Positions 8,488-17,049 of a stretch of DNA of 64,000 nucleotides are shown here, piece by piece. Source of the DNA: Streptomyces carminius (lineage in GTDB: Bacteria > Actinomycetota > Actinomycetes > Streptomycetales > Streptomycetaceae); assembly GCF_002794255.1 (NCBI RefSeq), contig NZ_PGGW01000058.1:2501-66500 (forward strand), read 5' to 3'. The translations under genes and the position numbers were made by a program. The notes under the pieces were generated by a model. The model worked only from the letters and a program-made list of their open reading frames with translations. It was not told the DNA's origin and did not search any database. Numbering within the stretch: the stretch's first letter is position 1; every line of letters starts with the position of its first letter.

Positions 8488-10175
8488 CCAGGCCCGGGAC
8501 CGGCCTCCCCGGCGGGTGGCGGACCGGAGGGCTCGGCGGGTGGCGGGTCGGAGGGCTCGGCGGGGGGTTCGGCGGGGGGCTCCCCGGCGGGCTCCCGCGT
8601 CGGCCCGGGCTCGGCCGGCGGTTCCTCGGCGGGTGGCGGGACGTCCCCCTCTCCCCGTGCGCCCTGCCCCCGCAGGGTGACCACCGCCTTCGCCGGATCG
8701 ACCGAGATGCGGGCGCTCCACGCGCCCGCGGGCTCCCGGCCGCGGTCCACGGTGACCGTGACGGTGACCGACTCCCCGGGCCGCAGCGTCCCCCGGGTGC
8801 GGCTCAGCCGCAGCCAGGAGGCGTCCGCCCGGGCCGTCCAGCGGACCCGCTCGCCGCCCGAGGCGGTGAGGACGACGAGTGTGGCGCCGCCGGCGGGCCG
8901 CGCCCCGACGGTCAGCCGGCCCGGCCCGGTGCGGTCGTCCCGCCCCGGCGCCTCCCCTTCTCCCGGTTCGCCCCGTTCTCCCCGTCCTCCCGGCTCCCCC
9001 GGCCGGTCCGGGTCTCCCGGTGAGCCCTTCCGGCCGTCCACGCCGGTCACGTCGACGTCGACGCGGACACCGCCGCTCCCCTCCCGGAAGGCACCGCCCC
9101 CGGGCCGGGAGCCGTCCCCGTGGGGGCCGCCGTACCGCCCGCCGGAGCCGCTCCGCTCGGCCGCCGAGGCCTGAGTCCCGCCGCCCGGCCCGCCGTCCTG
9201 CGGTGTGCCCCGGTACGCCGCCCACAGGGCCAGCGCGGGAGCGGTGACGAGGGCCGCCACCACCACGGCGACCACGGCGCGGCGGCGCAGCCGCGCGAGG
9301 TGCTCGGCGCGGCCCCCCGGGCCGGCGGGGAAGCCGCGCCGGTCGAAGCGCGGGGCGCGGCGGTTCCGGGCGCGCTGCGCGGCGAGCATCGCGGCACGCA
9401 CCTCGTCGCCCGGCGCCCGCAGGACGGTGAGCGTGCCGGCGTCCGCGGGAGCGGTGCCCGGCCAGGGACCGCCCGCCAGGACCCGCTCGGCGGTACGGCG
9501 GCACTTCCCGCAGTCGTCCACGTGCCGCACCAGCTCCCGGCGCAGCGCGCCGTCCAGCAGCAGTTCCCGGCCCTCGGCCAGCCGGGCGACGGCCGGGCAG
9601 CCGCCCCGGTCGACGACGGCGAGCGCCGTGCGGGTGCGCTCCACCTCGCAGGCGCCGCTGGACAGCAGCAGCCCGGTGGCGTCGTGCCCCAGCCCGAGCA
9701 CGGCGGCGACCTCGTGGACCGGCAACTGGTGGCGTACCGCCAGCTCCAGGGCCTCGCGCTGCTCGGGGCCGGTTCCGGCGGCCTCCGGCCAGGCGAGCGA
9801 GGCCAGTTCGCGGCGGCGCTCGGTGGCGACGGGGCCGGTGACCTCGGCCGGCTCGGGGAGCCCCGGCCGCTCGGCGAGCCGCCGCAGGCAGGCCCACCGG
9901 GCCAGTGAGTACAGCCAGGCCCGGTGCAGCGCGGTGTCGGCCGGGGCGCGGCCGCGCCGGCGGCGCCGGTCGGCGACGGCCAGCGCCTCGCCGAGGGCGG
10001 TGACGGCCGCCTCGTGCTCGCACATGACGGACAGGCAGTAGGTGAACAGCCCGTCCAGGTGCTCCGTGCCAGGATCGGGGGACTCCCCCGGCCGCGGCGC
10101 GGCGCGGTGCGTGCCACGGTGCGCCCGGTGTGCGCCGGTGGTGTGCGTGGGGTGCTCGCGCCGAGTGTTCGTCAC
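8475..10175 (-). CDS. Sigma-like / zinc-finger / transmembrane protein with BACON ectodomain
   Basis: This is a 566-aa single protein with four regions. Residues about 38-185 look like a degenerate ECF sigma factor: a region-2-like LDGLFTYCLSVMCEHEAAVTALGEALAVAD, then a region-4-like EQREALELAVRHQLPVHEVAAVLGLGHDATGLLLS. Residues 218-225 form H-x3-C-x2-C (HVDDCGKC), the zinc anti-sigma signature. A transmembrane helix follows at about 300-321 (VVAVVVAALVTAPALALWAAY). After a Gly/Pro/charged linker, a BACON-like beta domain (WTARADASWLRLSRTRGTLRPGESVTVTVTV) is followed by a proline-rich tail. Topology predicts a cytoplasmic N-terminus and an outside BACON domain. I chose the GTG at 10173-10175 (VTNTRREHP). 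It diverges from radA. The architecture is discussed under findings. Confidence 0.82.
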   Translation of the reverse strand: MTNTRREHPTHTTGAHRAHRGTHRAAPRPGESPDPGTEHLDGLFTYCLSVMCEHEAAVTALGEALAVADRRRRRGRAPADTALHRAWLYSLARWACLRRLAERPGLPEPAEVTGPVATERRRELASLAWPEAAGTGPEQREALELAVRHQLPVHEVAAVLGLGHDATGLLLSSGACEVERTRTALAVVDRGGCPAVARLAEGRELLLDGALRRELVRHVDDCGKCRRTAERVLAGGPWPGTAPADAGTLTVLRAPGDEVRAAMLAAQRARNRRAPRFDRRGFPAGPGGRAEHLARLRRRAVVAVVVAALVTAPALALWAAYRGTPQDGGPGGGTQASAAERSGSGGRYGGPHGDGSRPGGGAFREGSGGVRVDVDVTGVDGRKGSPGDPDRPGEPGGRGERGEPGEGEAPGRDDRTGPGRLTVGARPAGGATLVVLTASGGERVRWTARADASWLRLSRTRGTLRPGESVTVTVTVDRGREPAGAWSARISVDPAKAVVTLRGQGARGEGDVPPPAEEPPAEPGPTREPAGEPPAEPPAEPSDPPPAEPSGPPPAGEAGPGPGQQD

Positions 10176-10326
10176 CCGGCCGACCGTAGGCGGAAGGCCG
10201 GGGCTCCCCGGCCCTGCTCGGGCGGGTTTAACCCTTACGGGTGACCATCGGCGGCGGAACACGGGATGTGCGGCACGGAACGGCCCGGTGACGGGCGGGA
10301 GACGGGCCGGGGGAACGGGCCGGGCG

Positions 10327-10375
10327 GCGTCCGCCGCCGGTCCCGGAGACCGGGGCCGGGTCCGGCGGCGGACGC
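10327..10375. other. Hairpin in the radA upstream region
   Basis: A 14-bp perfect inverted repeat (GCGTCCGCCGCCGG at 10327-10340 and its complement at 10362-10375) encloses a second small hairpin, 43 bp before the radA start. The position between divergent genes makes a terminator unlikely. It could be a 5'-UTR structure or simply GC-rich chance pairing. Confidence 0.45.
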
Positions 10376-10417
10376 GGTCCGGAACCGGCTGTCAGCCGCT
10401 CCGGCTACCGTGAGGCC

Positions 10418-11866
10418 ATGGCTGCCCGCAAGTCGTCCGCGAAGGACCGTCCCGCCTACCGCTGCACCGAGTGCGGCTACAGCACCGCCAAGTGGCTCGG
10501 CCGCTGCCCGGAGTGCCAGGCCTGGGGCACCGTCGAGGAGAGCGGCGGCACCCCGGCCGTCCGCACCACCGCGCCCGGCCGGGTCTCGTCCCCCGCGCTG
10601 CCCATCGGCCAGGTGGACGGGCAGGTGGCCACCGCTCGCGGTACGGGTGTGCCCGAGCTGGACCGGGTGCTGGGCGGCGGGCTGGTGCCCGGTGCGGTGG
10701 TGCTGCTCGCGGGCGAGCCGGGCGTGGGCAAGTCGACGCTCCTGCTGGACGTGGCGGCCAAGGCGGCCGGTGCCGAGCACCCCACCCTGTACGTCACCGG
10801 TGAGGAGTCGGCCGGGCAGGTGCGGCTGCGGGCGGACCGGATCGGGGCGATAGCCGACCATCTGTACCTGGCCGCCGAGACGGACCTGGCCGCGGTCCTG
10901 GGCCACCTCGACGAGGTCAAGCCCGGGCTGCTCGTCCTGGACTCGGTGCAGACGGTGGCCTCTCCCGAGATCGACGGCGCGCCGGGCGGGATGGCGCAGG
11001 TGCGGGAGGTGGCCGGGGCGCTGATCCGGGCCTCCAAGGAGCGCGGGATGTCCACGCTGCTGGTGGGCCACGTCACCAAGGACGGCGCCATCGCCGGACC
11101 GCGGCTGCTGGAGCATCTGGTGGACGTGGTGCTGCACTTCGAGGGCGACCGGCACGCCCGGCTGCGGCTGGTGCGCGGGGTGAAGAACCGCTACGGCGCG
11201 ACCGACGAGGTCGGCTGCTTCGAGCTGCACGACGAGGGCATCACCGGGCTGGCCGACCCGTCCGGGCTGTTCCTCACCCGCCGCGCCGAGCCGGTGCCCG
11301 GCACCTGTCTGACCGTCACCCTGGAGGGCCGCCGGCCGCTGGTGGCGGAGGTGCAGTCGCTGACGGTGGACTCCCAGATCCCCTCGCCGCGGCGCACCAC
11401 CTCCGGGCTGGAGAACTCCCGGGTGTCGATGATGCTGGCCGTGCTGGAGCAGCGCGGCCGGATCAGCGCCCTGGGCAAGCGGGACATCTACACCGCCACC
11501 GTCGGCGGGGTGCGGCTGTCGGAGCCCGCCGCGGACCTGGCCATGGCGCTCGCGCTGGCCAGCGCCGCCAGCGACGTCCCGCTGCCGAAGAACCTGGTGG
11601 CGATCGGCGAGGTGGGGCTGGCGGGTGAGGTCAGGCGGGTCACGGGGGTGCAGCGGCGGCTGGCCGAGGCGGCGCGGCTGGGCTTCACCCACGCCCTGGT
11701 GCCGACCGACCCGGGGAAGGTGCCGGCCGGGATGCGGGTGCAGGAGGTCGCGGACATCGGAGAGGCGCTGCGGGTGCTGCCCGCACGGCCCCCGCGGTCC
11801 GCGCGGACCGCGGAGGAGAGTGCCGGGCGGGGCGGCGGAAAGGGCTCCGGACGGGGCGACGGCTGA
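10418..11866 (+). CDS. radA: DNA repair protein RadA (Sms)
   Basis: RadA is a RecA-like ATPase and DnaB-like helicase that processes recombination intermediates. The 482-aa product has the N-terminal C4 zinc finger (C16-T-E-C19 and C30-P-E-C33), Walker A G99-EPGVGKST with K105, Walker B-like LLVLDSVQ, and the RadA-specific KNRYG motif in VRGVKNRYGATDEVG. A C-terminal Lon-like domain follows (LAVIGEVGLAGEVRRV-type: NLVAIGEVGLAGEVRRV). The ATG at 10418 fits the family start. disA follows 114 bp downstream in the same direction; in other bacteria RadA directly modulates DisA, so the adjacency is functional. The C-terminal 25 residues are a low-complexity tail. Confidence 0.96.
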   Translation: MAARKSSAKDRPAYRCTECGYSTAKWLGRCPECQAWGTVEESGGTPAVRTTAPGRVSSPALPIGQVDGQVATARGTGVPELDRVLGGGLVPGAVVLLAGEPGVGKSTLLLDVAAKAAGAEHPTLYVTGEESAGQVRLRADRIGAIADHLYLAAETDLAAVLGHLDEVKPGLLVLDSVQTVASPEIDGAPGGMAQVREVAGALIRASKERGMSTLLVGHVTKDGAIAGPRLLEHLVDVVLHFEGDRHARLRLVRGVKNRYGATDEVGCFELHDEGITGLADPSGLFLTRRAEPVPGTCLTVTLEGRRPLVAEVQSLTVDSQIPSPRRTTSGLENSRVSMMLAVLEQRGRISALGKRDIYTATVGGVRLSEPAADLAMALALASAASDVPLPKNLVAIGEVGLAGEVRRVTGVQRRLAEAARLGFTHALVPTDPGKVPAGMRVQEVADIGEALRVLPARPPRSARTAEESAGRGGGKGSGRGDG

Positions 11867-11980
11867 CCCGCGGCCCGGCACCTCGGCCCGTCCGGGCGGA
11901 GCACACCACACGGGGCCGACCGCCGCCGGTAGACTTTGCCCTGGTCTCGCCCGTACGTACGCACGACCAGAAGGAGTGCC

Positions 11981-13081
11981 GTGGCAGCCAACGACCGGGC
12001 AGCAGCCGGCGCCGACGGCCTGTTGCGCGCCTCACTGAGCGCGGTCGCGCCGGGCACCCCCCTGCGCGACGGCCTGGAGCGCGTCCTGCGGGGGAACACC
12101 GGCGGACTCATCGTGCTGGGCATGGACAAGCACGTCGAGGCGCTGTGCTCCGGCGGTTTCGTACTGGACGTCGAGTTCAGCGCCACGCGGCTGCGCGAGC
12201 TGTGCAAGCTGGACGGCGCGCTGATCCTCGACAAGGACATCACCAAGATCGTGCGGGCGGGCGTACAGCTCGTCCCGGACGCCTCGATCCCGACGGAGGA
12301 GACCGGCACCCGGCACCGCACCGCGCAGCGGGTGTCGATCCAGACCGGTTTCCCGGTGGTGTCGGTCAGTCAGTCGATGCGGCTGATCGCCCTGTACGTC
12401 GACGGCCAGCGGCGGGTCCTGGAGGACTCGGCGGCGATCCTGTCCCGGGCGAACCAGGCGCTGGCGACGCTGGAACGGTACAAGCTGCGGCTGGACGAGG
12501 TGGCGGGCACCCTCTCCGCGCTGGAGATCGAGGACCTGGTGACCGTCCGCGACGTCTCCGCGGTGGCCCAACGGCTGGAGATGGTCCGGCGGATCGCCAC
12601 GGAGATCGCCGAGTACGTGGTGGAGCTGGGCACCGACGGACGGCTGCTCTCCCTCCAGCTCGACGAGCTGATCGCGGGTGTGGAGCCCGAGCGTGAGCTG
12701 GTCGCCCGCGACTACGTGCCCGAGCCGAGCGCCAAGCGGTCCCGCACGGTCGGCGAGGCGCTGGCCGAGCTGGACCGGCTGACCCACACCGAGCTGCTCG
12801 AACTTCCCACCGTGGCGCGGGCGCTGGGGTACAGCGGTTCGCCCGAGACGCTGGACTCCGCGGTCTCGCCGCGCGGTTACCGGCTGCTGGCGAAGGTGCC
12901 CAGGCTGCCGAACGCCGTGATCGAGCGGCTGGTGGAGCACTTCGGCGGGCTGCAGAAGCTGCTGGCCGCGAGCGTCGACGACCTGCAGACCGTCGACGGC
13001 GTGGGGGAGGCGCGGGCCAGGTCGGTCCGCGAAGGGCTGTCGCGGCTGGCGGAGTCGTCGATCCTGGAGCGGTACGTCTGA
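11981..13081 (+). CDS. disA: DNA integrity scanning protein, diadenylate cyclase
   Basis: DisA scans DNA and condenses two ATP into c-di-AMP, pausing at branched DNA. The 366-aa product has the DAC domain at the N-terminus with D78-G79-A80 (KLDGALILD) and R111-H112-R113 (TGTRHRTAQRVS), both required for catalysis. A long helical linker follows, then a C-terminal helix-hairpin-helix DNA-binding domain (DDLQTVDGVGEARARSVREGLSRL). I chose the GTG at 11981 because AAGGAG lies five bases upstream; the frame is open 15 codons further but without a ribosome site. In Streptomyces c-di-AMP controls ion balance and osmotic response, and DisA is usually the sole cyclase. Confidence 0.96.
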   Translation: MAANDRAAAGADGLLRASLSAVAPGTPLRDGLERVLRGNTGGLIVLGMDKHVEALCSGGFVLDVEFSATRLRELCKLDGALILDKDITKIVRAGVQLVPDASIPTEETGTRHRTAQRVSIQTGFPVVSVSQSMRLIALYVDGQRRVLEDSAAILSRANQALATLERYKLRLDEVAGTLSALEIEDLVTVRDVSAVAQRLEMVRRIATEIAEYVVELGTDGRLLSLQLDELIAGVEPERELVARDYVPEPSAKRSRTVGEALAELDRLTHTELLELPTVARALGYSGSPETLDSAVSPRGYRLLAKVPRLPNAVIERLVEHFGGLQKLLAASVDDLQTVDGVGEARARSVREGLSRLAESSILERYV

Positions 13082-13144
13082 CGCCGGGTCACCCGGCGGC
13101 GGTGCGGCGGCGGTACGGTGCGGCGGCGGTACGGCCGCGTCCCA

Positions 13145-13165
13145 CCGGGCGCGGTACGCGCCCGG
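13145..13165. terminator. Hairpin between convergent disA and the 13225 gene
   Basis: A perfect 9-bp stem (CCGGGCGCG at 13145-13153, complement at 13157-13165) with a three-base loop lies 64 bp after the disA stop and 60 bp after the stop of the opposing gene. It could terminate both. Upstream are imperfect GCGGCGGTACGG repeats. Confidence 0.5.
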
Positions 13166-13224
13166 CCGTCGCCCCCCGCGCCGGTGCGCCGGCCGGTCCC
13201 GCGGTCCTTCTGTCCTTCGGCCCG

Positions 13225-14109
13225 TCAGTCCTTGGTGAGCACGAACGAGGTGCGGGCCTTCTCCAGCCCCGCCACCTGGGCCTCGACCAGATAGGTGCCC
13301 GCCTTGGCGGTGGCACCCAGGGTGGCGCACCGGGCCGGATCGCTGTGCCGGCGGTCCCACTCCAGGGTGCGGACGGCCGTTCCGCCCGCGGGGACCCGGT
13401 AGTGGGCCGAGCGGGTGCCCTTGGAGCAGTCGTCGGACTGCCAGACCTTCCTGTCTCCGTCCCCGGCCTCGGTGATCGTGAAGACGGTGGCGCCGCCGCC
13501 GAAGTCGACCTTGCAGGCGCTGTCGCCCTCGTTCCGCACGGTCAGCCGGAAGACGGGCTCCTCGCCCGGCGCGTACCGGTTCTCGGTGCTGCGCAGTGTC
13601 GTCTCGGCCGAGCCGGAGCGGCAGTCCGGCAGTGCGGAGCCGGCCGGTACGGCCTCGGCGCCGCCCGAGACCCCGGTGTCCGCGCCGCCGGCACCCGAAC
13701 CGGTGCCGCCGTCCGGGCCGGAGCCGTCCGAACCGCCGCCGTTCGCGCCGGAGTCACCGGCGCCACCGGCGCCACCGCTTCCGGAGCCCGTACCGCCCCG
13801 GGCGCCGTCGGTGTCGCCACCGCCCGTGTCGCCGGTACCGCCCGTGCCGCCGCCCACCTCCTCGCGTCCGCCGGGGCGTTCGCTGATCAGTGACTCGGAG
13901 GAGGTCGGCCCGGGGGTGATGGAGCTGACGGTTCCGTCACCGCCCCGCCCCCGGCCCTGGTCGCCACCGCCGCCACCGCCCGGGCCGCCGGATCCGACGG
14001 CCCATATGACGAGCAGCGCCAGGCACAACAGGAGCGCAAGCACAACCGCCCTTCGCCGCCAGTAGATCGAGGAAGGAAGGGGCCCGACCGGTTTGCGCAG
14101 AGATCCCAC
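13225..14109 (-). CDS. Membrane-anchored secreted protein with Gly/Ser-rich spacer
   Basis: The product is 294 aa. Residues 1-19 are basic, followed by one hydrophobic segment (VVLALLLCLALLVIWAVG, about 22-40), consistent with a signal anchor. A ~100-residue Gly/Thr/Asp-rich spacer follows, likely wall-spanning. The last ~135 residues form a compact beta-type domain with four cysteines (LPDCRSG, DSACKVD, SDDCSKG, PARCATL) and YAPGEEPVFRLTVRNEGDSAC and AGTYLVEAQVAG patterns, reminiscent of extracellular immunoglobulin-like modules. I do not recognise a named family. It is convergent with disA and divergent from the PAP2 gene. Confidence 0.75.
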   Translation of the reverse strand: MGSLRKPVGPLPSSIYWRRRAVVLALLLCLALLVIWAVGSGGPGGGGGGDQGRGRGGDGTVSSITPGPTSSESLISERPGGREEVGGGTGGTGDTGGGDTDGARGGTGSGSGGAGGAGDSGANGGGSDGSGPDGGTGSGAGGADTGVSGGAEAVPAGSALPDCRSGSAETTLRSTENRYAPGEEPVFRLTVRNEGDSACKVDFGGGATVFTITEAGDGDRKVWQSDDCSKGTRSAHYRVPAGGTAVRTLEWDRRHSDPARCATLGATAKAGTYLVEAQVAGLEKARTSFVLTKD

Positions 14110-14269
14110 GCGGAAACCTTACGAGACATCAAGAGCCCCATGGTCCTCACCCGCCGTACCGGCGGACAACTTTTGTGATGATCGGCCGGGCACCTCCCGG
14201 CGGCTGTCCGAAGCGACGCCCGAATGTGTCCGCGTGTGACCACATGGACACTTTCCGTACCGTTCGGGC

Positions 14270-14890
14270 ATGAGCAGCGATCCCCACGTCCCATTCCCTT
14301 CGCACGCCGGCAGCGACGGCCTCTACCGCGAGGTCACCGACTTCGCCGCGGACGCGCCCGGCTGGGCGCACGCCCTCGCCGAGCACGGCACCGGGGGCGG
14401 ACCGCTGGTGCTCGCGGCCGTGCTGGCGGTGGCGTGCTGGCGGGTGCGGCGGGCCGGGCCGCGGGTGCTCGCCCGGGCCCTGCTCGGTCCGGTGGCGGTG
14501 GCGGTGGCGTACGGCCTCAGCGAGACCGTCAAGCTGGTCGTACGGCAGGAGCGGCCGTGCCGGGCCGTGGCGGACGCGGCGCCCGCGATCGCCCCCTGCC
14601 CCGCGCCGGGCGACTGGTCCTTCCCCAGCAACCACGCCACCGTCGCGGCCGCCGCGGCGGTGGCCGTCGTACTCGTCTGGCGGACGGCGGGCCGGCTGGT
14701 CCTGCCACTGGCCGCGCTGACGGCGTTCTCCCGGGTGTTCCTGGGAGTGCACTATCCGCACGACGTGGTGGCGGGCGCCCTGCTGGGCGCGGCCGTGGTG
14801 CCGCTGGTGGCCTGGGCGGCGGTACGGCCGGCGGCCGTACTGGTGGAGCGGGTGCGCGTACGGCTCGGCCGTACCGAACCGGTCCCGTAG
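14270..14890 (+). CDS. PAP2-family lipid phosphatase
   Basis: The product is 206 aa, a membrane type-2 phosphatidic-acid phosphatase homologue. The three catalytic motifs are present: KLVVRQERPCR (K-x6-RP), PSNHAT (PSGH-like) and SRVFLGVHYPHDVVAG (SR-x5-H-x3-D). Hydrophobic segments around residues 44-60, 70-85, 120-140 and 155-190 fit the usual five to six helices. Such enzymes dephosphorylate undecaprenyl pyrophosphate or phosphatidate at the outer membrane face; which one is not decidable here. The ATG at 14270 lies 160 bp from the divergent secreted-protein gene. Confidence 0.9.
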   Translation: MSSDPHVPFPSHAGSDGLYREVTDFAADAPGWAHALAEHGTGGGPLVLAAVLAVACWRVRRAGPRVLARALLGPVAVAVAYGLSETVKLVVRQERPCRAVADAAPAIAPCPAPGDWSFPSNHATVAAAAAVAVVLVWRTAGRLVLPLAALTAFSRVFLGVHYPHDVVAGALLGAAVVPLVAWAAVRPAAVLVERVRVRLGRTEPVP

Positions 14891-15070
14891 ACGCGGCAGC
14901 GGGACCGGGGCGGCGCGGGACGCGGCCATGGGTGCGGGCGCCGGCCGGAGTGCCATGGCCACGACATACCGCAGAACGGGTGCGGCATACGGTACGACGG
15001 GTGGTGCCGACCGCCCACCGGCGCGGGCCGCTGCGTTGCCGCGCTCCGCCGTGTCAGGATCGGAAGCGCC

Positions 15071-16033
15071 ATGACTGCGACCACATCCGAGCACAGCCCC
15101 ACCGGTCCGACCACGGCCGGCCTCCGTCCCCCCGACTCCCCCGCCCCCACCGACCTCCACACCCCCGTCGTCGAGTGGTTCGAACACCACGCCCGCGACC
15201 TGCCCTGGCGCCGCCCCGAGGCGGGCGCCTGGGGGGTGATGATCAGCGAGTTCATGCTCCAGCAGACCCCGGTCAACCGGGTGCTGCCGGTGTACGAGCA
15301 GTGGCTCGTCCGCTGGCCCCGCCCCGCCGACCTGGCCGCCGAGCCGCCGGGCGAGGCGGTACGCGCCTGGGGCCGGCTCGGCTATCCGCGCCGCGCGCTG
15401 CGGCTGCACGGCGCCGCCGCCGCCATAACGGAACGGCACGGCGGTGACGTGCCGCGCGAACACGCCCAGTTGCTCGCGCTGCCGGGCGTGGGCGAGTACA
15501 CGGCCGCGGCCGTCGCCTCCTTCGCGTACGGCCAGCGGCACGCGGTGCTGGACACCAACGTCCGGCGGGTCTTCGCCCGCGCCTTCGGCGGCCGCGAGTT
15601 CCCGCCGACCGCCACCACCGCCGCCGAACGCCACCTCGCCCGCGCCGTCCTGCCCGAGGAGGACACGATGGCGGCCCGCTGGGCGGCGGCGACGATGGAG
15701 CTGGGCGCCCTGGTGTGCACGGCCCGCAAGCCGGACTGCGGAAACTGCCCGATCATGAACCTGTGCGCCTGGCGCCGGGCGGGCTCGCCCCCGCACGACG
15801 GGCCGCCGCGCCGCACCCAGAGCTACGCGGGCACCGACCGCCAGGTGCGCGGCAGGCTGCTGGCCGTGCTGCGCGAGGCGGTGGACCCGGTGCCCCGGGC
15901 CGTCCTGGACCGGGTGTGGGACGAGCCGGTGCAGCGGTCCCGCGCCCTGGACGGGCTGGTGGCGGACGGGCTGGTCGAGCCGCTGGAGGGCGGTGTCTAC
16001 CGGCTTCCCCAGAGCCGGATGCGAACCAGTTGA
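15071..16033 (+). CDS. mutY: A/G-specific adenine glycosylase
   Basis: MutY removes adenine mispaired with 8-oxoguanine. The 320-aa product has WGVMISEFMLQQTPVNRVLPVYEQWL with the catalytic Glu, the helix-hairpin-helix LPGVGEYTAAAVASFAYG followed by the catalytic-Asp region VLDTNVRRV, and the [4Fe-4S] ligands in C-x6-C-x2-C-x5-C (CTARKPDCGNCPIMNLC). The C-terminal part is shorter than E. coli MutY and lacks an obvious MutT-like 8-oxoG-recognition domain, as in other actinobacterial forms. The ATG at 15071 leaves a 30-residue polar leader. A strong hairpin follows the stop. Confidence 0.94.
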   Translation: MTATTSEHSPTGPTTAGLRPPDSPAPTDLHTPVVEWFEHHARDLPWRRPEAGAWGVMISEFMLQQTPVNRVLPVYEQWLVRWPRPADLAAEPPGEAVRAWGRLGYPRRALRLHGAAAAITERHGGDVPREHAQLLALPGVGEYTAAAVASFAYGQRHAVLDTNVRRVFARAFGGREFPPTATTAAERHLARAVLPEEDTMAARWAAATMELGALVCTARKPDCGNCPIMNLCAWRRAGSPPHDGPPRRTQSYAGTDRQVRGRLLAVLREAVDPVPRAVLDRVWDEPVQRSRALDGLVADGLVEPLEGGVYRLPQSRMRTS

Positions 16034-16059
16034 AAGGCGGCTGAAGGACAGCCGGGAAA

Positions 16060-16087
16060 CGGTGCGGCCGCCACGGCGGCCGCACCG
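16060..16087 (+). terminator. mutY terminator
   Basis: A perfect 13-bp inverted repeat around GGTGCGGCCGCC, 27 bp past the mutY stop, with almost no spacer (effective loop four bases). It separates mutY from the sigE operon. Confidence 0.7.
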
Positions 16088-16369
16088 CCGTACCCGGCCC
16101 CTCCCGCACTCACGGTGATGTACCGCCGCGACGTCCGCCCCTCCGTCACGCTCTGTTCGCACGGCGCGTTTTCCGCGCCCCGCCGACCAGCGGCTGTCAC
16201 TCTCGGTTCCGGATCCGCTCCCCGGTCGTTACACAACCGCCGGACAGCCGTGCACTGTCCGTGCTCCCACCGTGGGGCCGCCCGCAACACCGCCTCCATA
16301 GCGTCTCTGCCCGTACCGGCCACAGCGGGGCCGCCGACCACGGGACCCGCTCGATCAGGGGGAGACAGC
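16088..16369. promoter_or_regulatory. Upstream region of sigE
   Basis: There is no convincing gene in this stretch between the mutY terminator and sigE. Family knowledge from S. coelicolor says sigE is transcribed from one promoter activated by phosphorylated CseB. A CseB site and promoter should therefore lie here, but I cannot identify the boxes with confidence. Confidence 0.45.
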
Positions 16370-16987
16370 ATGAGCACGGCGACGGCGCCCCAGACGTTGG
16401 ACTTCGAGGAGTACGTCCGGACCAGGCAGGACGCTCTGCTGCGCAGCGCCCGCCGGCTCGTCGGCAACCCGGTGGACGCCCAGGACCTGCTGCAGACCGC
16501 GCTGACCCGTACCTACGGCCACTGGGACGGCATCGCGGACAAGTCGCTGGCGGACGCCTACCTGCGCCGGGTGATGATCAACACCCGCACCCAGTGGTGG
16601 CGGTCCCGGCGGCTGGACGAGATCCCCACCGACATGCCGCCGGACGTGGTCAGCATGGAGGACGGCACCGAGCAGCACGCCGACCGGGCCCTGCTGCTCG
16701 ACATACTCCAGGTCCTGGCCCCCAAGCAGCGCGGTGTGGTCGTGCTGCGCCACTGGGAGCAGCTGAGTACCGAGGAGACGGCTGCCGCACTGGGCATCTC
16801 ACCCGGTACTGTCAAGAGCACTCTGCACCGTGCACTGGCGCGGCTGCGCGAGGAGCTGGAGAATCGCGCCCGCCGGGAGCACGGTGACGAGGACGGCCGG
16901 TCCTCCGGGCACCGGAGCACCGTCGGCAGCAGCGCGGCCTGCAACAGGGCGCAGCGGGGCGGCAGGCACCGGAGCGGCAGGCGCTGA
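16370..16987 (+). CDS. sigE: ECF RNA polymerase sigma factor SigE (cell-envelope stress)
   Basis: The product is 205 aa of the SigE family of ECF sigma factors. Region 2 spans FEEYVRTRQDALLRSARRLVGNPVDAQDLLQTALTRTYGHWDGI and AYLRRVMINTRTQWWR; region 4 spans LAPKQRGVVVLRHWEQLSTEETAAALGISPGTVKSTLHRALARLREEL. The last ~30 residues form a polar tail outside the family core. The ATG at 16370 follows GGGGGAGACAGC. Downstream come a lipoprotein, a response regulator and a sensor kinase in the order known for sigE-cseA-cseB-cseC of S. coelicolor, where the system answers cell-wall damage. No anti-sigma gene is adjacent, consistent with control by CseB/CseC at the transcription level. Confidence 0.94.
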   Translation: MSTATAPQTLDFEEYVRTRQDALLRSARRLVGNPVDAQDLLQTALTRTYGHWDGIADKSLADAYLRRVMINTRTQWWRSRRLDEIPTDMPPDVVSMEDGTEQHADRALLLDILQVLAPKQRGVVVLRHWEQLSTEETAAALGISPGTVKSTLHRALARLREELENRARREHGDEDGRSSGHRSTVGSSAACNRAQRGGRHRSGRR

Positions 16988-17049
16988 GACGGCACCGACC
17001 ACCAAAGCGGCAGGGCCGGCGCGGCCGCCGGGAGCGGAGGAGGAGGCGG

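Noticed and set aside
7501..10023. Long minus-strand frame across the cysteine-cluster gene and BACON gene
   Set aside because: It is in a different frame from the BACON gene and opposite the cysteine-cluster gene; Arg/Pro/Gly-rich shadow.
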